Shown here in pieces: positions 33,945-43,377 of a stretch of 64,000 nt of DNA. The position numbers and the translations under genes were made by a program. The stretch covers positions 7,385 through 71,384 of the forward strand of contig CAKRHW010000008.1 of NCBI GenBank assembly GCA_934339365.1, in the 5' to 3' direction. The notes below the pieces were generated by a model that saw nothing but the letters and a program-made list of their open reading frames with translations, was not told the DNA's origin and ran no database searches. The stretch's first letter is position 1. Each line of letters begins with the position of its first letter. The DNA is from an uncultured Lachnospiraceae bacterium (GTDB lineage Bacteria; Bacillota; Clostridia; Lachnospirales; Lachnospiraceae).

Positions 33945-34903
33945 GAACGGATTCCATAAGTTTTCGCAAGCAGAAGTGTTCGCATTGCCCAGTTGGTATG
34001 TGTTTTATATTCGTTCATTCGTTCTTTGGACGCATTTGCAGAAACGAAAGAAGAAGAGGATTCATCCCAGTTTAGAATGGATTTTGCATCTTCATAATCA
34101 TTAGAAGAGACCTGATATGCCTGATTTATGACAGGAATCTGCTTTGGATGAATAGCAGTTTTTCCGATAAATCCGCATAGACGGTCTTCTTTTAATTCGT
34201 GTAAAAGTCCACTTTCCCACAGGGGACCGTTATAATATTCCCAGACAGGACCAGAAACAATATAATCCCTGGCAAAGACAGTTACAATATCGGTAAGAAG
34301 CTGTGCAACAGGCCGCAACTGATAAATGGATTCGTCAGCATGACGACGGAAACCAAAAGCATGGCACAGGTCATTTCCACCGACACGTACATTTAAAATT
34401 CGATCAGAAACAGCATCTATTTTGTCCTTTAAAGAAGATAGCATCTGATAGCGGGAAGTGGGAAAAATCATTTCTGAACTTTCTAAAATCGGCATTAAAA
34501 AAAAGGCAGTATGAAAATCTGCATTTGTTTTTAATAAGATATCAATATAAGCATCTCCGGTTGAAAGGGAGAATTTAGGGGCGATAAATCCGGTTACAAT
34601 ATCACGTGATTCCTGCATGCGATGTGTTAAATGATAGATTTGTTCAGGTGTCCGGACCCGGATGAAAATCTGTGGCAGAAAGAAATCAGAGCTTTGTCTG
34701 GCTGTATGAATCTGTTTTAGAGATTGTAATAATATCTGTTCTGCTTCTAAAACGCAGGAATCTTTAATTGTATCTTCTAAGCAGAATGCCAGGGAAAAAT
34801 GTCCGCCAAACTGGTTATGAATCAAAGAGTCAGCGATTGTTTTATGATTCGCAGGACAATATAACAAAGGTCCTACCTGATAAGCGTCTATTGAAAAATT
34901 CAT
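33941..34903 (-). CDS. HpcH/CitE-like C-C bond lyase of the Ter system
   Basis: 320 residues, TIM-barrel lyase related to citrate lyase beta subunit and HpcH. Landmarks are GPLLYCPANHKTIAD, FCLEDTIKD, IFIRVRTPEQI, VGGNDLCHAFGF and FIGKTAIHPKQIPVINQAY. Such lyases recur in Ter operons with the PRTase/PELOTA pair. It is the only Ter gene here on the - strand, divergent from yceG and convergent with the PELOTA gene. GGAGGAATTAG precedes ATG 34903. Confidence 0.85.
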   Translation of the reverse strand: MNFSIDAYQVGPLLYCPANHKTIADSLIHNQFGGHFSLAFCLEDTIKDSCVLEAEQILLQSLKQIHTARQSSDFFLPQIFIRVRTPEQIYHLTHRMQESRDIVTGFIAPKFSLSTGDAYIDILLKTNADFHTAFFLMPILESSEMIFPTSRYQMLSSLKDKIDAVSDRILNVRVGGNDLCHAFGFRRHADESIYQLRPVAQLLTDIVTVFARDYIVSGPVWEYYNGPLWESGLLHELKEDRLCGFIGKTAIHPKQIPVINQAYQVSSNDYEDAKSILNWDESSSSFVSANASKERMNEYKTHTNWAMRTLLLAKTYGIRS

Positions 34904-34930
34904 ATTCTAATTCCTCCAAATAATTAAAAT

Positions 34931-34954
34931 ATGTTGTCTGAAATTAGACAGCAT
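34931..34954. promoter_or_regulatory. Inverted repeat in the divergent Ter control region
   Basis: ATGTTGTCT (34931-34939), six-base loop, AGACAGCAT (34946-34954): nine base pairs with one mismatch. It lies 27 bases upstream of the lyase start, in the 200-base region between it and yceG. It could be an operator or a 5' hairpin of the lyase mRNA. Confidence 0.45.
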
Positions 34955-35034
34955 GAGATAAGTATATCATCATTTGAGAGAAAATGGTAGGAAAAATAGG
35001 CAGTGTGAACAGAAACAGAATCAGAAAATATCTT

Positions 35035-35063
35035 TTGACCGTCTTATTAGACTATGGTACAAT
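35035..35063 (+). promoter_or_regulatory. SigA promoter of the yceG-telA-terD-ATPase operon
   Basis: TTGACC (35035-35040), 17-base spacer, TACAAT (35058-35063) with an extended TGG before it. It lies 37 bases before the yceG start. Confidence 0.8.
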
Positions 35064-35100
35064 GAGGACAAGTTAAAAATATAAAGGTGATGAGAAGCGT

Positions 35101-37371
35101 ATGTTTGAACATAATAAACTTCAGAGTTTAGAAGAGTTCTTTTTCGGACTAGATAAAAGAAAAAATAAGGGAATTTTTTTCTACCGCATAGATGGATACA
35201 GTGATGGAATCCGGGAATTTATTCAGCGTTATTATGAGGAAGCAAGAAAGAACGGAGTGATCATTGAAGGAAAGATACAAAATCCTACAGAGCAGAATCT
35301 TTCGTATTATCAGGAGATGCTTGGAATGGAATTTGAGATGAATCCTGATTTTATCAAAACCAGGCTGAAAAAATGGCTGCCTAGAATGAATGATGTACAG
35401 TGCACGAATGTTACGAATGCAATTTACCGGACTTTACAGGAGATGGAGCAGGAAGGCAAGAACATGAATATGATGAAGAATGCGTATGTCAAATTTATGT
35501 GCTGGCTGTATTATAAGTTCGAACGGATTGTACACCAGTTAGGAGCAAATTCACTGCCAAAGATTTTGTATGAGGGAGAAGTCAGCAATTATGAATTAAA
35601 GTTGTTGATTGTCTTGGCATATGCAGGATGCGATATTGTTCTGTTAGAGTATCAGGGAGATGCCGCATATCAAAAATTAGATGCACCGTCTAAGTATTCA
35701 GAACTTTGGACAGAACCCGGACTTACGGCATTTCCAGAACAATTTTCCTTAAAGGAAATGCGCAGACAGGCAGAACAGTCGATGAAATACGAAAGACTGT
35801 ATGGAGTCAGACCACAGATGAAAGCCTGCACGAATGCATGGATGGACGGAAAAGGGTTAGACGATTTAAAAATTGGCATTTACGCAAGAGGAAAGGATTC
35901 CCGTTTTTTCTATAATGCATTTATGAGAATTAACGGAGTTGAGGACAAGACCACATATGTGAATGATTTATATGCCTTTCAGATGGAAGTAAAGGCGGGT
36001 AAGCGGAATTTAGTGGTGATAAATCAGACAATACAGGCACCTACGGTGGATGAAATTGCAAAGATTCACAGAGGAAATTATAAAGGAATCGAACATCTTG
36101 TTGCAGATTTGTTAACGAATTTGAAATATTCTGCAAATATTGAATTAGAAAGATTGATGAAACAGTCATTTATTGATATAATTCTAAAAGAATCTCAAAT
36201 TCCAGAAATGAATCTGAATAAACTGACAAACAAAGCAGTGTATCTGCTTTGCTGGATGCAAAGATATCAGGATCGTTTGTTTTCTAATTGGAAGATGCCG
36301 GATATCTCATGTATGGTTTATCTTGGCGGATGTCGTAACGAGAATGAAGCATTGTTTATGAAGTTTGTATCAAGACTTCCGGTAGATGTTTTAATTCTTG
36401 TTCCGGATCTGAATCAAAAATGCTGTCTAGAAGATTCCCTTTTATTTGAATGTAATTATCAGGAATCTCTTCATGTGGATTATTTCCCGGAGAATTCTTC
36501 AGAGATTAGAATGGGAACAGCAGCATATCATGCAGAGAGGGAACTAGATACTTTGATGTATCAGGATACCGGAATGTACCGGAATCAACAGTATGCGAAA
36601 GCAAATACGGTTTCTCTTCAGACTATGTATGAAGAGATTGCTATTTTGTGGGATCAGGAATTAAAATACCGGCCTAATTTTAGCACCATGAATGAGAAGG
36701 TAACACTTCCGGTAATCTTTGCAAAGGTGTCAGGAGTAAAAGATGGCGATGTTTCAAAATATTGGAATGATGTGAGAACGTTGATTACAGCAGATACTTT
36801 TGTCATTACCAGGGCACCGTATCTCTTGTCAACAACACATAATCCGATGAAAGCATTTTCAACAGAATTTTATAAGAATGGAAAATTGCAGAAAAACCGG
36901 ATCAAATCACATCCACAGTATCCATACGGATATTTAAGAGATGAGATTCAGGAACATATTTTAGATAAGCTACAGCTTTTGATTGACCAGAAGGTCATAA
37001 AAGGAACCTTTGAAAATGGAATGGAATACACCATTGTGGCTACGGTTATGAATATGAAGAAAGATATTTTACGGATGCTGCAAAAATTTGACTTTACCAA
37101 AAAGAATCCAAAACTGATTTATATTAACACAACAGAGAATGTTGTGTCATTAGAGGATGCGATTATGCTTGCCTTTTTAAATCTGGTAGGATTCGATATT
37201 GTCATTTTTGTTCCTACCGGATATCAGTGTTTTGAGAATTATTTTAATAAAAAAATAGTGGAAGAACATCAGATTGGAGAATATCTGTATGATATGCAGG
37301 TGCCGAATTTAGAAGGAGGAAAAGGTCATATATCCTTAAAGGACCGGATATTTCGGAGAATTCAGAGTTAA
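35101..37371 (+). CDS. yceG: YceG-family protein (Ter biosynthetic-module component)
   Basis: 756 residues, cytosolic, matching the YceG_bac family that accompanies TerD/TelA in Firmicutes (B. subtilis yceC-yceH). Conserved-looking stretches are EEFFFGLDKRKNKGIFFYRI, LAYAGCDIVLLEY, YLGGCRNENEALFMKFVSRL and LNLVGFDIVIFVPTGYQCFE. It seems to contain a duplicated unit: the CDIVLLEYQG and FDIVIFVPTGY halves resemble each other. The biochemical role is unknown. Good context with telA 83 bases downstream. ATG 35101 follows AAAGGTGATGAG. Confidence 0.82.
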   Translation: MFEHNKLQSLEEFFFGLDKRKNKGIFFYRIDGYSDGIREFIQRYYEEARKNGVIIEGKIQNPTEQNLSYYQEMLGMEFEMNPDFIKTRLKKWLPRMNDVQCTNVTNAIYRTLQEMEQEGKNMNMMKNAYVKFMCWLYYKFERIVHQLGANSLPKILYEGEVSNYELKLLIVLAYAGCDIVLLEYQGDAAYQKLDAPSKYSELWTEPGLTAFPEQFSLKEMRRQAEQSMKYERLYGVRPQMKACTNAWMDGKGLDDLKIGIYARGKDSRFFYNAFMRINGVEDKTTYVNDLYAFQMEVKAGKRNLVVINQTIQAPTVDEIAKIHRGNYKGIEHLVADLLTNLKYSANIELERLMKQSFIDIILKESQIPEMNLNKLTNKAVYLLCWMQRYQDRLFSNWKMPDISCMVYLGGCRNENEALFMKFVSRLPVDVLILVPDLNQKCCLEDSLLFECNYQESLHVDYFPENSSEIRMGTAAYHAERELDTLMYQDTGMYRNQQYAKANTVSLQTMYEEIAILWDQELKYRPNFSTMNEKVTLPVIFAKVSGVKDGDVSKYWNDVRTLITADTFVITRAPYLLSTTHNPMKAFSTEFYKNGKLQKNRIKSHPQYPYGYLRDEIQEHILDKLQLLIDQKVIKGTFENGMEYTIVATVMNMKKDILRMLQKFDFTKKNPKLIYINTTENVVSLEDAIMLAFLNLVGFDIVIFVPTGYQCFENYFNKKIVEEHQIGEYLYDMQVPNLEGGKGHISLKDRIFRRIQS

Positions 37372-37454
37372 AAAGAAGCATAGTAGTGAAATGGGAATGA
37401 AGAAGGAACACTGCCCACATCCCTATTTTTTAGCAGTGTAGAAAGAGGGTAGTA

Positions 37455-38606
37455 ATGGGAATTGATTTTACAAAGAAGACAGACCAGAATGTGCAGCAGA
37501 ATACAGCGACAGCCCAGAACAATGATATAGAAGTGGTGGAGCAGTATGATATTGTACAGGACAGACAGGAATTGAACACACAGTTGACGAACTCACCGGA
37601 AGTAGATGCACTTGTAAGTACAATTGAAATAGATAATTTAGAGACAATTACTACTTTTGGAGCAGAGGCTGCAGAAGAGATTTCGAAGGCAAGTGATGTA
37701 GTGCTAAACAGTATGAATATGAAGCAGCTAGATGAATCAAGTGAGATGCTGAAAGTACTGACGGATATTATGTCTAAGTTTGATATTGAAGAAATCAAAC
37801 AGGAACCGGGACTGCTTGGAAAGATTTTTGGAAATGCCAAGAAGCAGCTTGAGAAGATTCTTGCAAAATATCACACAATGGGTGATGAAGTAGATAAGAT
37901 TTACGTACAGCTTAAGAAGTACGAAACAGAGATCAAACAGTCAAACCGTAATCTTCAGGCGATGTTTGATGCCAATGTCGGTTATTATCATCAGCTTGTC
38001 AAATATATTTTAGCAGGTGAACAGGGGTGCAGGGAGATTCAGGCATACATCGATCAGAGACAGAAGGATTTAGAGACAACAGGAGACAATTCAATTCAGT
38101 TTGAGATTCAGTCGCTGCAGCAGTCTCTTATGATGCTTGAGCAAAGAACACAGGATCTTAGAACTGCAGAGAATGTAGCGATGCAGTCAGTTCCAATGAT
38201 TAAGACGATGGAATTTACGAATATGAATCTTGTGCGAAAGATTAATTCTGCATTTATTGTAACACTTCCTGTATTTAAGCAGGCACTTGCACAGGCAATC
38301 ATGTTGAAACGACAGAAGGTTCAGGCAGATGCAATGGCAGCTTTAGATGAGAAGACGAATGAGATGCTCATTAAGAATGCAAGAAATACCGTAGAACAGT
38401 CTAAGATGACAGCAAGAATGGCAGCAACAAGCTCTGTTAAGGTTGATACCTTAGAGACAACCTGGAGAACAATTGTAGATGGTATTAATGAAACCAGACA
38501 GATTCAGGAAGATGCAAGAAGACAGCGTGTGGAAGATCAGGCAAGATTAGAGAATATTAAGACAGAGTTTAATAAGATGTATCACATGCCAAAAGAAAAA
38601 AGATAA
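37455..38606 (+). CDS. telA: Toxic anion resistance protein TelA
   Basis: 383 residues, soluble and strongly helical, TelA (DUF3365/TelA) family. Landmarks are LLGKIFGNAKKQLEKILAKY, YYHQLVKYILAGEQ, QSVPMIKTMEFTNMNLVRKI and MLIKNARNTVEQSKMTARMA. Long coiled-coil segments are expected. In other bacteria it affects resistance to tellurite and to cell-envelope agents. It lies between yceG and the terD genes in one operon; a GAAAGAGGG site precedes ATG 37455. Confidence 0.92.
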   Translation: MGIDFTKKTDQNVQQNTATAQNNDIEVVEQYDIVQDRQELNTQLTNSPEVDALVSTIEIDNLETITTFGAEAAEEISKASDVVLNSMNMKQLDESSEMLKVLTDIMSKFDIEEIKQEPGLLGKIFGNAKKQLEKILAKYHTMGDEVDKIYVQLKKYETEIKQSNRNLQAMFDANVGYYHQLVKYILAGEQGCREIQAYIDQRQKDLETTGDNSIQFEIQSLQQSLMMLEQRTQDLRTAENVAMQSVPMIKTMEFTNMNLVRKINSAFIVTLPVFKQALAQAIMLKRQKVQADAMAALDEKTNEMLIKNARNTVEQSKMTARMAATSSVKVDTLETTWRTIVDGINETRQIQEDARRQRVEDQARLENIKTEFNKMYHMPKEKR

Positions 38607-38641
38607 ATAAATAGAAATAAAAAGAATGGAGGATTTTAATT

Positions 38642-39223
38642 ATGCCAATTAATTTATCAAAAGGACAGAAAGTAGATTTAACAAAAGGAAACCCGGGATT
38701 AAAGAAAATCATGGTAGGACTTGGATGGGATGTAAATGCCTTCGATACAGGTTCTGCATTTGATTTAGATGCAGCAGCATTTATGGTTGAAGAGAATGGA
38801 ATATGCCCGACAGAGAAGGAATTCGTTTTCTATGGTAATCTTCAACATCCAAGTGAATCTGTACAGCATATGGGAGATAACCTTACCGGAGAAGGAGATG
38901 GAGATGACGAGCAGATTTTAGTAGACTTAGAGAAAGTTCCTGCTAATATTTCTAAGATTGCATTTACAGTAACCATCTATGATGCAGATGCAAGAAGACA
39001 GAATTTCGGACAGGTATCGAATGCATTTATCCGTATTGTGGATGATGCAACGGGACAGGAATTAATCCGTTATGATTTAGCAGAAGATTTTTCAATCGAG
39101 ACAGCAGTAGTTGTTGGTGAGTTATATCGTCACAATGGAGAATGGAAGTTCAATGCGATTGGAAGCGGATTCCAGGGCGGACTTGCAGCACTTTGTGGAC
39201 ATTATGGAATTCAGGTAGCATAA
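38642..39223 (+). CDS. terD: TerD-family calcium-binding stress protein
   Basis: 193 residues. TerD fold with GLKKIMVGLGWDVN, FDLDAAAFM, the acidic calcium loop DNLTGEGDGDDEQI and GELYRHNGEWKFNAIGSGF. GGAGG lies 9 bases upstream. These proteins sense or bind Ca2+ and protect against tellurite, phage and envelope stress by an unknown route. The first of two tandem copies. Confidence 0.94.
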   Translation: MPINLSKGQKVDLTKGNPGLKKIMVGLGWDVNAFDTGSAFDLDAAAFMVEENGICPTEKEFVFYGNLQHPSESVQHMGDNLTGEGDGDDEQILVDLEKVPANISKIAFTVTIYDADARRQNFGQVSNAFIRIVDDATGQELIRYDLAEDFSIETAVVVGELYRHNGEWKFNAIGSGFQGGLAALCGHYGIQVA

Positions 39224-39260
39224 GTAAGAAACATGCATGACAGAAAGTGAGGAGCGAGAT

Positions 39261-39851
39261 ATGTCAGTAAGTTTACAAAAAGGACAGAAAGTGAATCTGT
39301 CAAAGGAAAATGCAGGTCTTTCAAAAGTCATTGTAGGACTTGGATGGGACGAAGCAAAACGTCAGAAGAGAGGGTTCTTTTCACTGAGACCTCAGGAAAT
39401 TGACTGTGATGCTTCAGCTTTATTATTGAAGAATGGAAAGTTTACATCGAATGAAGATGTGGTTTACTTTGGTAATTTAAGACACAAGTCAGGTTCTGTA
39501 CAGCATATGGGAGATAACCTTACCGGAGAGGGTGAAGGAGATGATGAACAGATTGTTGTAGATTTGTCACACATACCGGCAGCATATGACCGGATTGTCA
39601 TCGTAGTCAATATTTATGATGCACTGCAGAGACGTCAGGAATTTGGAATGATTGAGAATGCATTTATCCGTCTGGTAGATGCAAGGAATAATACAGAGAT
39701 ATGCAGATATAATTTAACAGAGAATTATTCTGGAATGACAGCAATGATTTTCGGAGAGATTTACAGACATAATGGCGAATGGAAGTTTAATGCCGTAGGA
39801 CAGGGAACAAAGGATCCAGGCATTGCCGAGATTGCAAATCGATTCGTATAG
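39261..39851 (+). CDS. TerD-family protein, second copy
   Basis: About 196 residues from ATG 39261 (GTGAGGAGCGAG upstream; a longer frame to 39237 lacks a site). The same fold and acidic loop (DNLTGEGEGDDEQI), but with an insertion after GLGWDEA (KRQKRGFFSLRPQEIDC) that gives a basic, Phe-rich loop not seen in the first copy. A diverged paralogue from tandem duplication, in the same operon. The shared base stretch around CAGCATATGGGAGATAACCT supports duplication. Confidence 0.92.
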   Translation: MSVSLQKGQKVNLSKENAGLSKVIVGLGWDEAKRQKRGFFSLRPQEIDCDASALLLKNGKFTSNEDVVYFGNLRHKSGSVQHMGDNLTGEGEGDDEQIVVDLSHIPAAYDRIVIVVNIYDALQRRQEFGMIENAFIRLVDARNNTEICRYNLTENYSGMTAMIFGEIYRHNGEWKFNAVGQGTKDPGIAEIANRFV

Positions 39852-39883
39852 AGACTAGAAGTATATAAAGTTGGAGGAAAAGA

Positions 39884-42547
39884 ATGAAATATAATGGTCT
39901 TACAGACAAGGAAGTAGAGGAGTCGAAGAAGAAATACGGCTCAAATGAGATTCCGGATTCAGAACCGACTACTTTTTGGCAGGAGTTTAAGGAGACATTT
40001 AGTGATCCTATGATCCGGATTTTGCTGATTATTGCAGCAATTATGATTGTGATGTTTTTCTTTGGATATGCTGAGATTTATGAACCACTTGGAACGATTG
40101 TAGCAGTAATTATTGTAGCGATTGTTTCTGCCAAGACAGGTGTGACCAGTGATACGAAGTATCGGGAATTAAAGGAAAACACAGAAAAAGATCAGTGTAA
40201 AGTGCATCGTAACGGGATTGTAACAGTCATCAATGTAGATGACGTTGTTGTAGGCGATAAAGTATTGCTCCAGTCAGGAGATAAGATACCGGCAGACGGT
40301 ATTTTGATTTCGGGTTCTTTAAAAGTAGATAATTCTGCTTTGAATGGAGAAGCCGAGGAATGTAAGAAAACAGCTGCAAAAGAAGATTTTCAGTTAACAG
40401 ATAATATTACCGGAGATACTTTTGTAGATGCACACTCCCTTTTCAGAGGAGCAGTTGTCTTTGACGGCGAGGGAATTCTCGATGTCCGCAAGGTCGGATT
40501 AAAGACAATGATGGGAAAAATGGCTGAAGAAATGCAGGAAGAAGAAGTACAGTCACCATTACAGGTCAAACTTGCAAAGCTTGCAAAACAGATTTCCACT
40601 TTTGGATATATCGGAGCCATTGCGATTGCAGTGTTATATTGTGCATACTTCATTGTTAATCAGGGTGGAATTTCAGAGTTCTTTGCCTTAGGTGCAGAGG
40701 AAGTCATTAAGAAAATAGTAGAAGCTGTTTCACTGGCAGTTGTTATTATTGTATGTGCAGTTCCGGAAGGATTGCCACTTATGATTTCTCTTGTTCTGAT
40801 GCAAAATACCAGCAAGATGTTAGATCATAACGTTTTAGTAAGAAAAGCAGAAGGTATTGAAACAGCCGGTTCTTTGAATATCTTATTTAGTGATAAGACA
40901 GGAACCATTACGAAGGGACATTTAGAAGTAGTTGATTTCTTCACAGCAGATGGAAATTCCATTCCATTAGACGATTTGAGCAAACATAGCAAAGTAAAAG
41001 GTCTGGTTGATTTAGCAATCGGAAAGAATACACAGTCAATGTTTGATGGAACACACCGCGTAATCGGTGGAAATGCAACAGACCAGGCATTGATGAAATT
41101 TATGGGTGAAACAACCTACCTTGCATTAGAAGAAGACAAGGAATGTGTTGTGACACAGGTACAGGGATTTAACTCTACAAATAAGTTCAGTCAGGCAAGA
41201 ATTGACAGCGTAGGAAAGACTTTTTATAAAGGTGCACCGGAACGTTTACTTGCTGCTGCAACGAAGTATTTAGATGAAAATGGCAATGTACAGGAATTAG
41301 ATCGTGCTGTTTTAGACAGAAAGATTGATGAATTAGCAGCAAAAGCAATGCGAGTTCTTGCATTCGGATATTCAGAAAAGCCATTAGAAGAAAATAAGAT
41401 TCATGAGGATATTGTTATCATTGGACTTGTGGGAATTCGTGATGAAGTACGTGCAGAGGCAAGAGATGCCATCGCAGAAGTACAAAAAGCAGGAATTCAG
41501 GTTGTTATGATTACCGGAGACCGTTTAGAGACAGCAGTTGCCATTGCAAAAGATGCAGGTTTGTTGAAAGAAGCAAGTGATCGTGCGATTTCTTCTGCAC
41601 AGTTAAATGAGATGACAGATGATGAAGTGAAGGAAATGATCCCACATATTCGTGTAATCGCAAGAGCACTTCCAACAGACAAATCAAGAATGGTACGTCT
41701 GTGTCAGGAAATGAATCTGGTTGTTGGAATGACAGGAGATGGAGTAAACGATTCCCCTGCACTAAAAAGAGCGGATGTCGGATTTGCAATGGGAAGTGGT
41801 ACAGAAGCAGCAAAAGAAGCCGGTAAGATTGTTATCTTAGATGACAATTTTAAATCTATCAAAGATGCCATCTGGTATGGAAGAACCATTTATCATAATA
41901 TTTTAAAATTCTGTAAATTCCAGCTTGTCATAAATGTTGCAGCCGTAATTGTCAGTGCTATTGCACCATTCTTTGGAATAGAAGAACCACTTAAAGTAAC
42001 GCATTTACTTTTTGTTAATCTTGTTATGGATGGTCTTGGTGCCATTATGCTTGGAAATGAACCGGCATTAGAGAAATACATGAGCGAGAAACCAAGAAGA
42101 AGAGATGAAAGCATTGTCAGCAAGAAGATGATGGAACAGATTGTTATTATGGGTGCATGGCTTACGATTGTCAGCTTCGTCTATTTAACAGCAGGATTTT
42201 TTAAGAACCTGTTTGCAAATGAGGAACAGCATTTAACAGGATATTTCGTATTATTTATCGTAGCGGCATTGATGAATGGATTCAATGTGCGTGATGATGG
42301 ATTTGGAATCTTCAAAGGATTAAACTTAAATCCTGGATTTTTGAAAGTATTTTTCATTATTATTCTTGTGCAGGCATGTATCGTAAATGCAGCATTGATT
42401 CCTTTGGCACCTTTCAAATGGATTGGAGAAATGTTTAGTTGTACACCATTTGGTATCAAAGGATGGATTGCAGTTGTTCTATTGGCAGTGACTATGATTC
42501 CGGTTGATATGATTCGAAAAGCAATTGTTGGAGAAAAAAATAACTAG
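39884..42547 (+). CDS. Calcium-translocating P-type ATPase (P2 type)
   Basis: 887 residues. Ten helices; TM4 has CAVPEGLPLM, phosphorylation is at D337 in SDKTGT, nucleotide domain KGAPERLL, hinge MTGDGVNDSPALKRAD. The cation N-terminal domain begins MKYNGLTDKEVEESKKKYG. The A-domain loop reads LNGEAEE (L153-) instead of the usual TGES, keeping the essential Glu. Family logic suggests export of Ca2+ driven by ATP. Its place directly after two Ca-binding TerD proteins suggests that calcium handling is part of the stress response. AAGTTGGAGG precedes the start. Confidence 0.9.
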   Translation: MKYNGLTDKEVEESKKKYGSNEIPDSEPTTFWQEFKETFSDPMIRILLIIAAIMIVMFFFGYAEIYEPLGTIVAVIIVAIVSAKTGVTSDTKYRELKENTEKDQCKVHRNGIVTVINVDDVVVGDKVLLQSGDKIPADGILISGSLKVDNSALNGEAEECKKTAAKEDFQLTDNITGDTFVDAHSLFRGAVVFDGEGILDVRKVGLKTMMGKMAEEMQEEEVQSPLQVKLAKLAKQISTFGYIGAIAIAVLYCAYFIVNQGGISEFFALGAEEVIKKIVEAVSLAVVIIVCAVPEGLPLMISLVLMQNTSKMLDHNVLVRKAEGIETAGSLNILFSDKTGTITKGHLEVVDFFTADGNSIPLDDLSKHSKVKGLVDLAIGKNTQSMFDGTHRVIGGNATDQALMKFMGETTYLALEEDKECVVTQVQGFNSTNKFSQARIDSVGKTFYKGAPERLLAAATKYLDENGNVQELDRAVLDRKIDELAAKAMRVLAFGYSEKPLEENKIHEDIVIIGLVGIRDEVRAEARDAIAEVQKAGIQVVMITGDRLETAVAIAKDAGLLKEASDRAISSAQLNEMTDDEVKEMIPHIRVIARALPTDKSRMVRLCQEMNLVVGMTGDGVNDSPALKRADVGFAMGSGTEAAKEAGKIVILDDNFKSIKDAIWYGRTIYHNILKFCKFQLVINVAAVIVSAIAPFFGIEEPLKVTHLLFVNLVMDGLGAIMLGNEPALEKYMSEKPRRRDESIVSKKMMEQIVIMGAWLTIVSFVYLTAGFFKNLFANEEQHLTGYFVLFIVAALMNGFNVRDDGFGIFKGLNLNPGFLKVFFIIILVQACIVNAALIPLAPFKWIGEMFSCTPFGIKGWIAVVLLAVTMIPVDMIRKAIVGEKNN

Positions 42548-42574
42548 AATTCACTGAAAATTCAATAGTAGAGG

Positions 42575-42610
42575 AAAGATGTGTGATATAATAATCGCAC
42601 ATCTTTTTTT
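42575..42610 (+). terminator. Terminator after the calcium ATPase
   Basis: AAAGATGTGTGAT (42575-42587) pairs with ATCGCACATCTTT (42594-42606), one G-T pair, then a T-run to 42610. The HAD gene begins 15 bases later, so read-through probably supplies it. Confidence 0.82.
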
Positions 42611-42624
42611 CTTGGAGGTTCAAA

Positions 42625-43377
42625 ATGATTTTTTGTACGGATTTAGATAATACTTTAATTTATTCCTATCGCAGGCAAATGCCAGAAGAAAAGCGGTGCG
42701 TTGAGATTTATGAGGGAAGGGAAGTTTCCTTTCTTTCAGAAAAAACTTATCATGGACTGCTTAAGCTGCAGGAAAGCATGATGATTGTTCCGGTTACCAC
42801 AAGAACGGTAGAACAGTATCAAAGGATTCAGCTTGGGATTCGTCCATTTGCCTATGCACTGGTATGCAATGGTGGTGTCTTACTTTGCGATGGAAAAGAA
42901 AATAAAAACTGGTATCAGGAATCAATGAAATTGGTGGAAGAGGCACAGGAAGAATTACAAAAGGCAATGGAATTGTTAGCATCCGACGAGAGAATTACTT
43001 TTGAGATTCGCAATATCCGGGAGCTTTTTATTTTTACAAAAAGCAGGAATGCGAAAGACACGATTTCAGACTTAAAAGAAAACCTAGACCTTACGAAAGT
43101 GGATGTTTTCTCGAATGGAGTCAAAGTCTATGTAGTGCCGAAACAATTAAATAAAGGAATGGCAGTAAAACGACTGAGGAGATTAATGAAAGAAAAGAAC
43201 ATCATCGCGGCAGGAGACAGCCTGTTTGATGTATCTATGTTGCAGGAGGCAGAGATTGGACTGGCACCAGAGGAACTGCAGCAGGGAAAAGAAGAGAATC
43301 CAAAGATTCACTATCTTGTCAAAGATTCGTTATTTTCCGAACAGGTATTAGAATTCATAGAGGAGCAAATCAGATGA
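42625..43377 (+). CDS. HAD-superfamily phosphatase, Ter-module type
   Basis: 250 residues. HAD motif I FCTDLDNTLIYS, motif II PVTTRTVEQY, C-terminal motif AAGDSLFDVSML with preceding KGMAVKRL (Lys motif). Type II cap between. Such phosphatases are part of the predicted Ter biosynthetic module with the PRTase and lyase. GGAGG 9 bases upstream. The stop overlaps the next start (ATGA). Confidence 0.85.
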   Translation: MIFCTDLDNTLIYSYRRQMPEEKRCVEIYEGREVSFLSEKTYHGLLKLQESMMIVPVTTRTVEQYQRIQLGIRPFAYALVCNGGVLLCDGKENKNWYQESMKLVEEAQEELQKAMELLASDERITFEIRNIRELFIFTKSRNAKDTISDLKENLDLTKVDVFSNGVKVYVVPKQLNKGMAVKRLRRLMKEKNIIAAGDSLFDVSMLQEAEIGLAPEELQQGKEENPKIHYLVKDSLFSEQVLEFIEEQIR

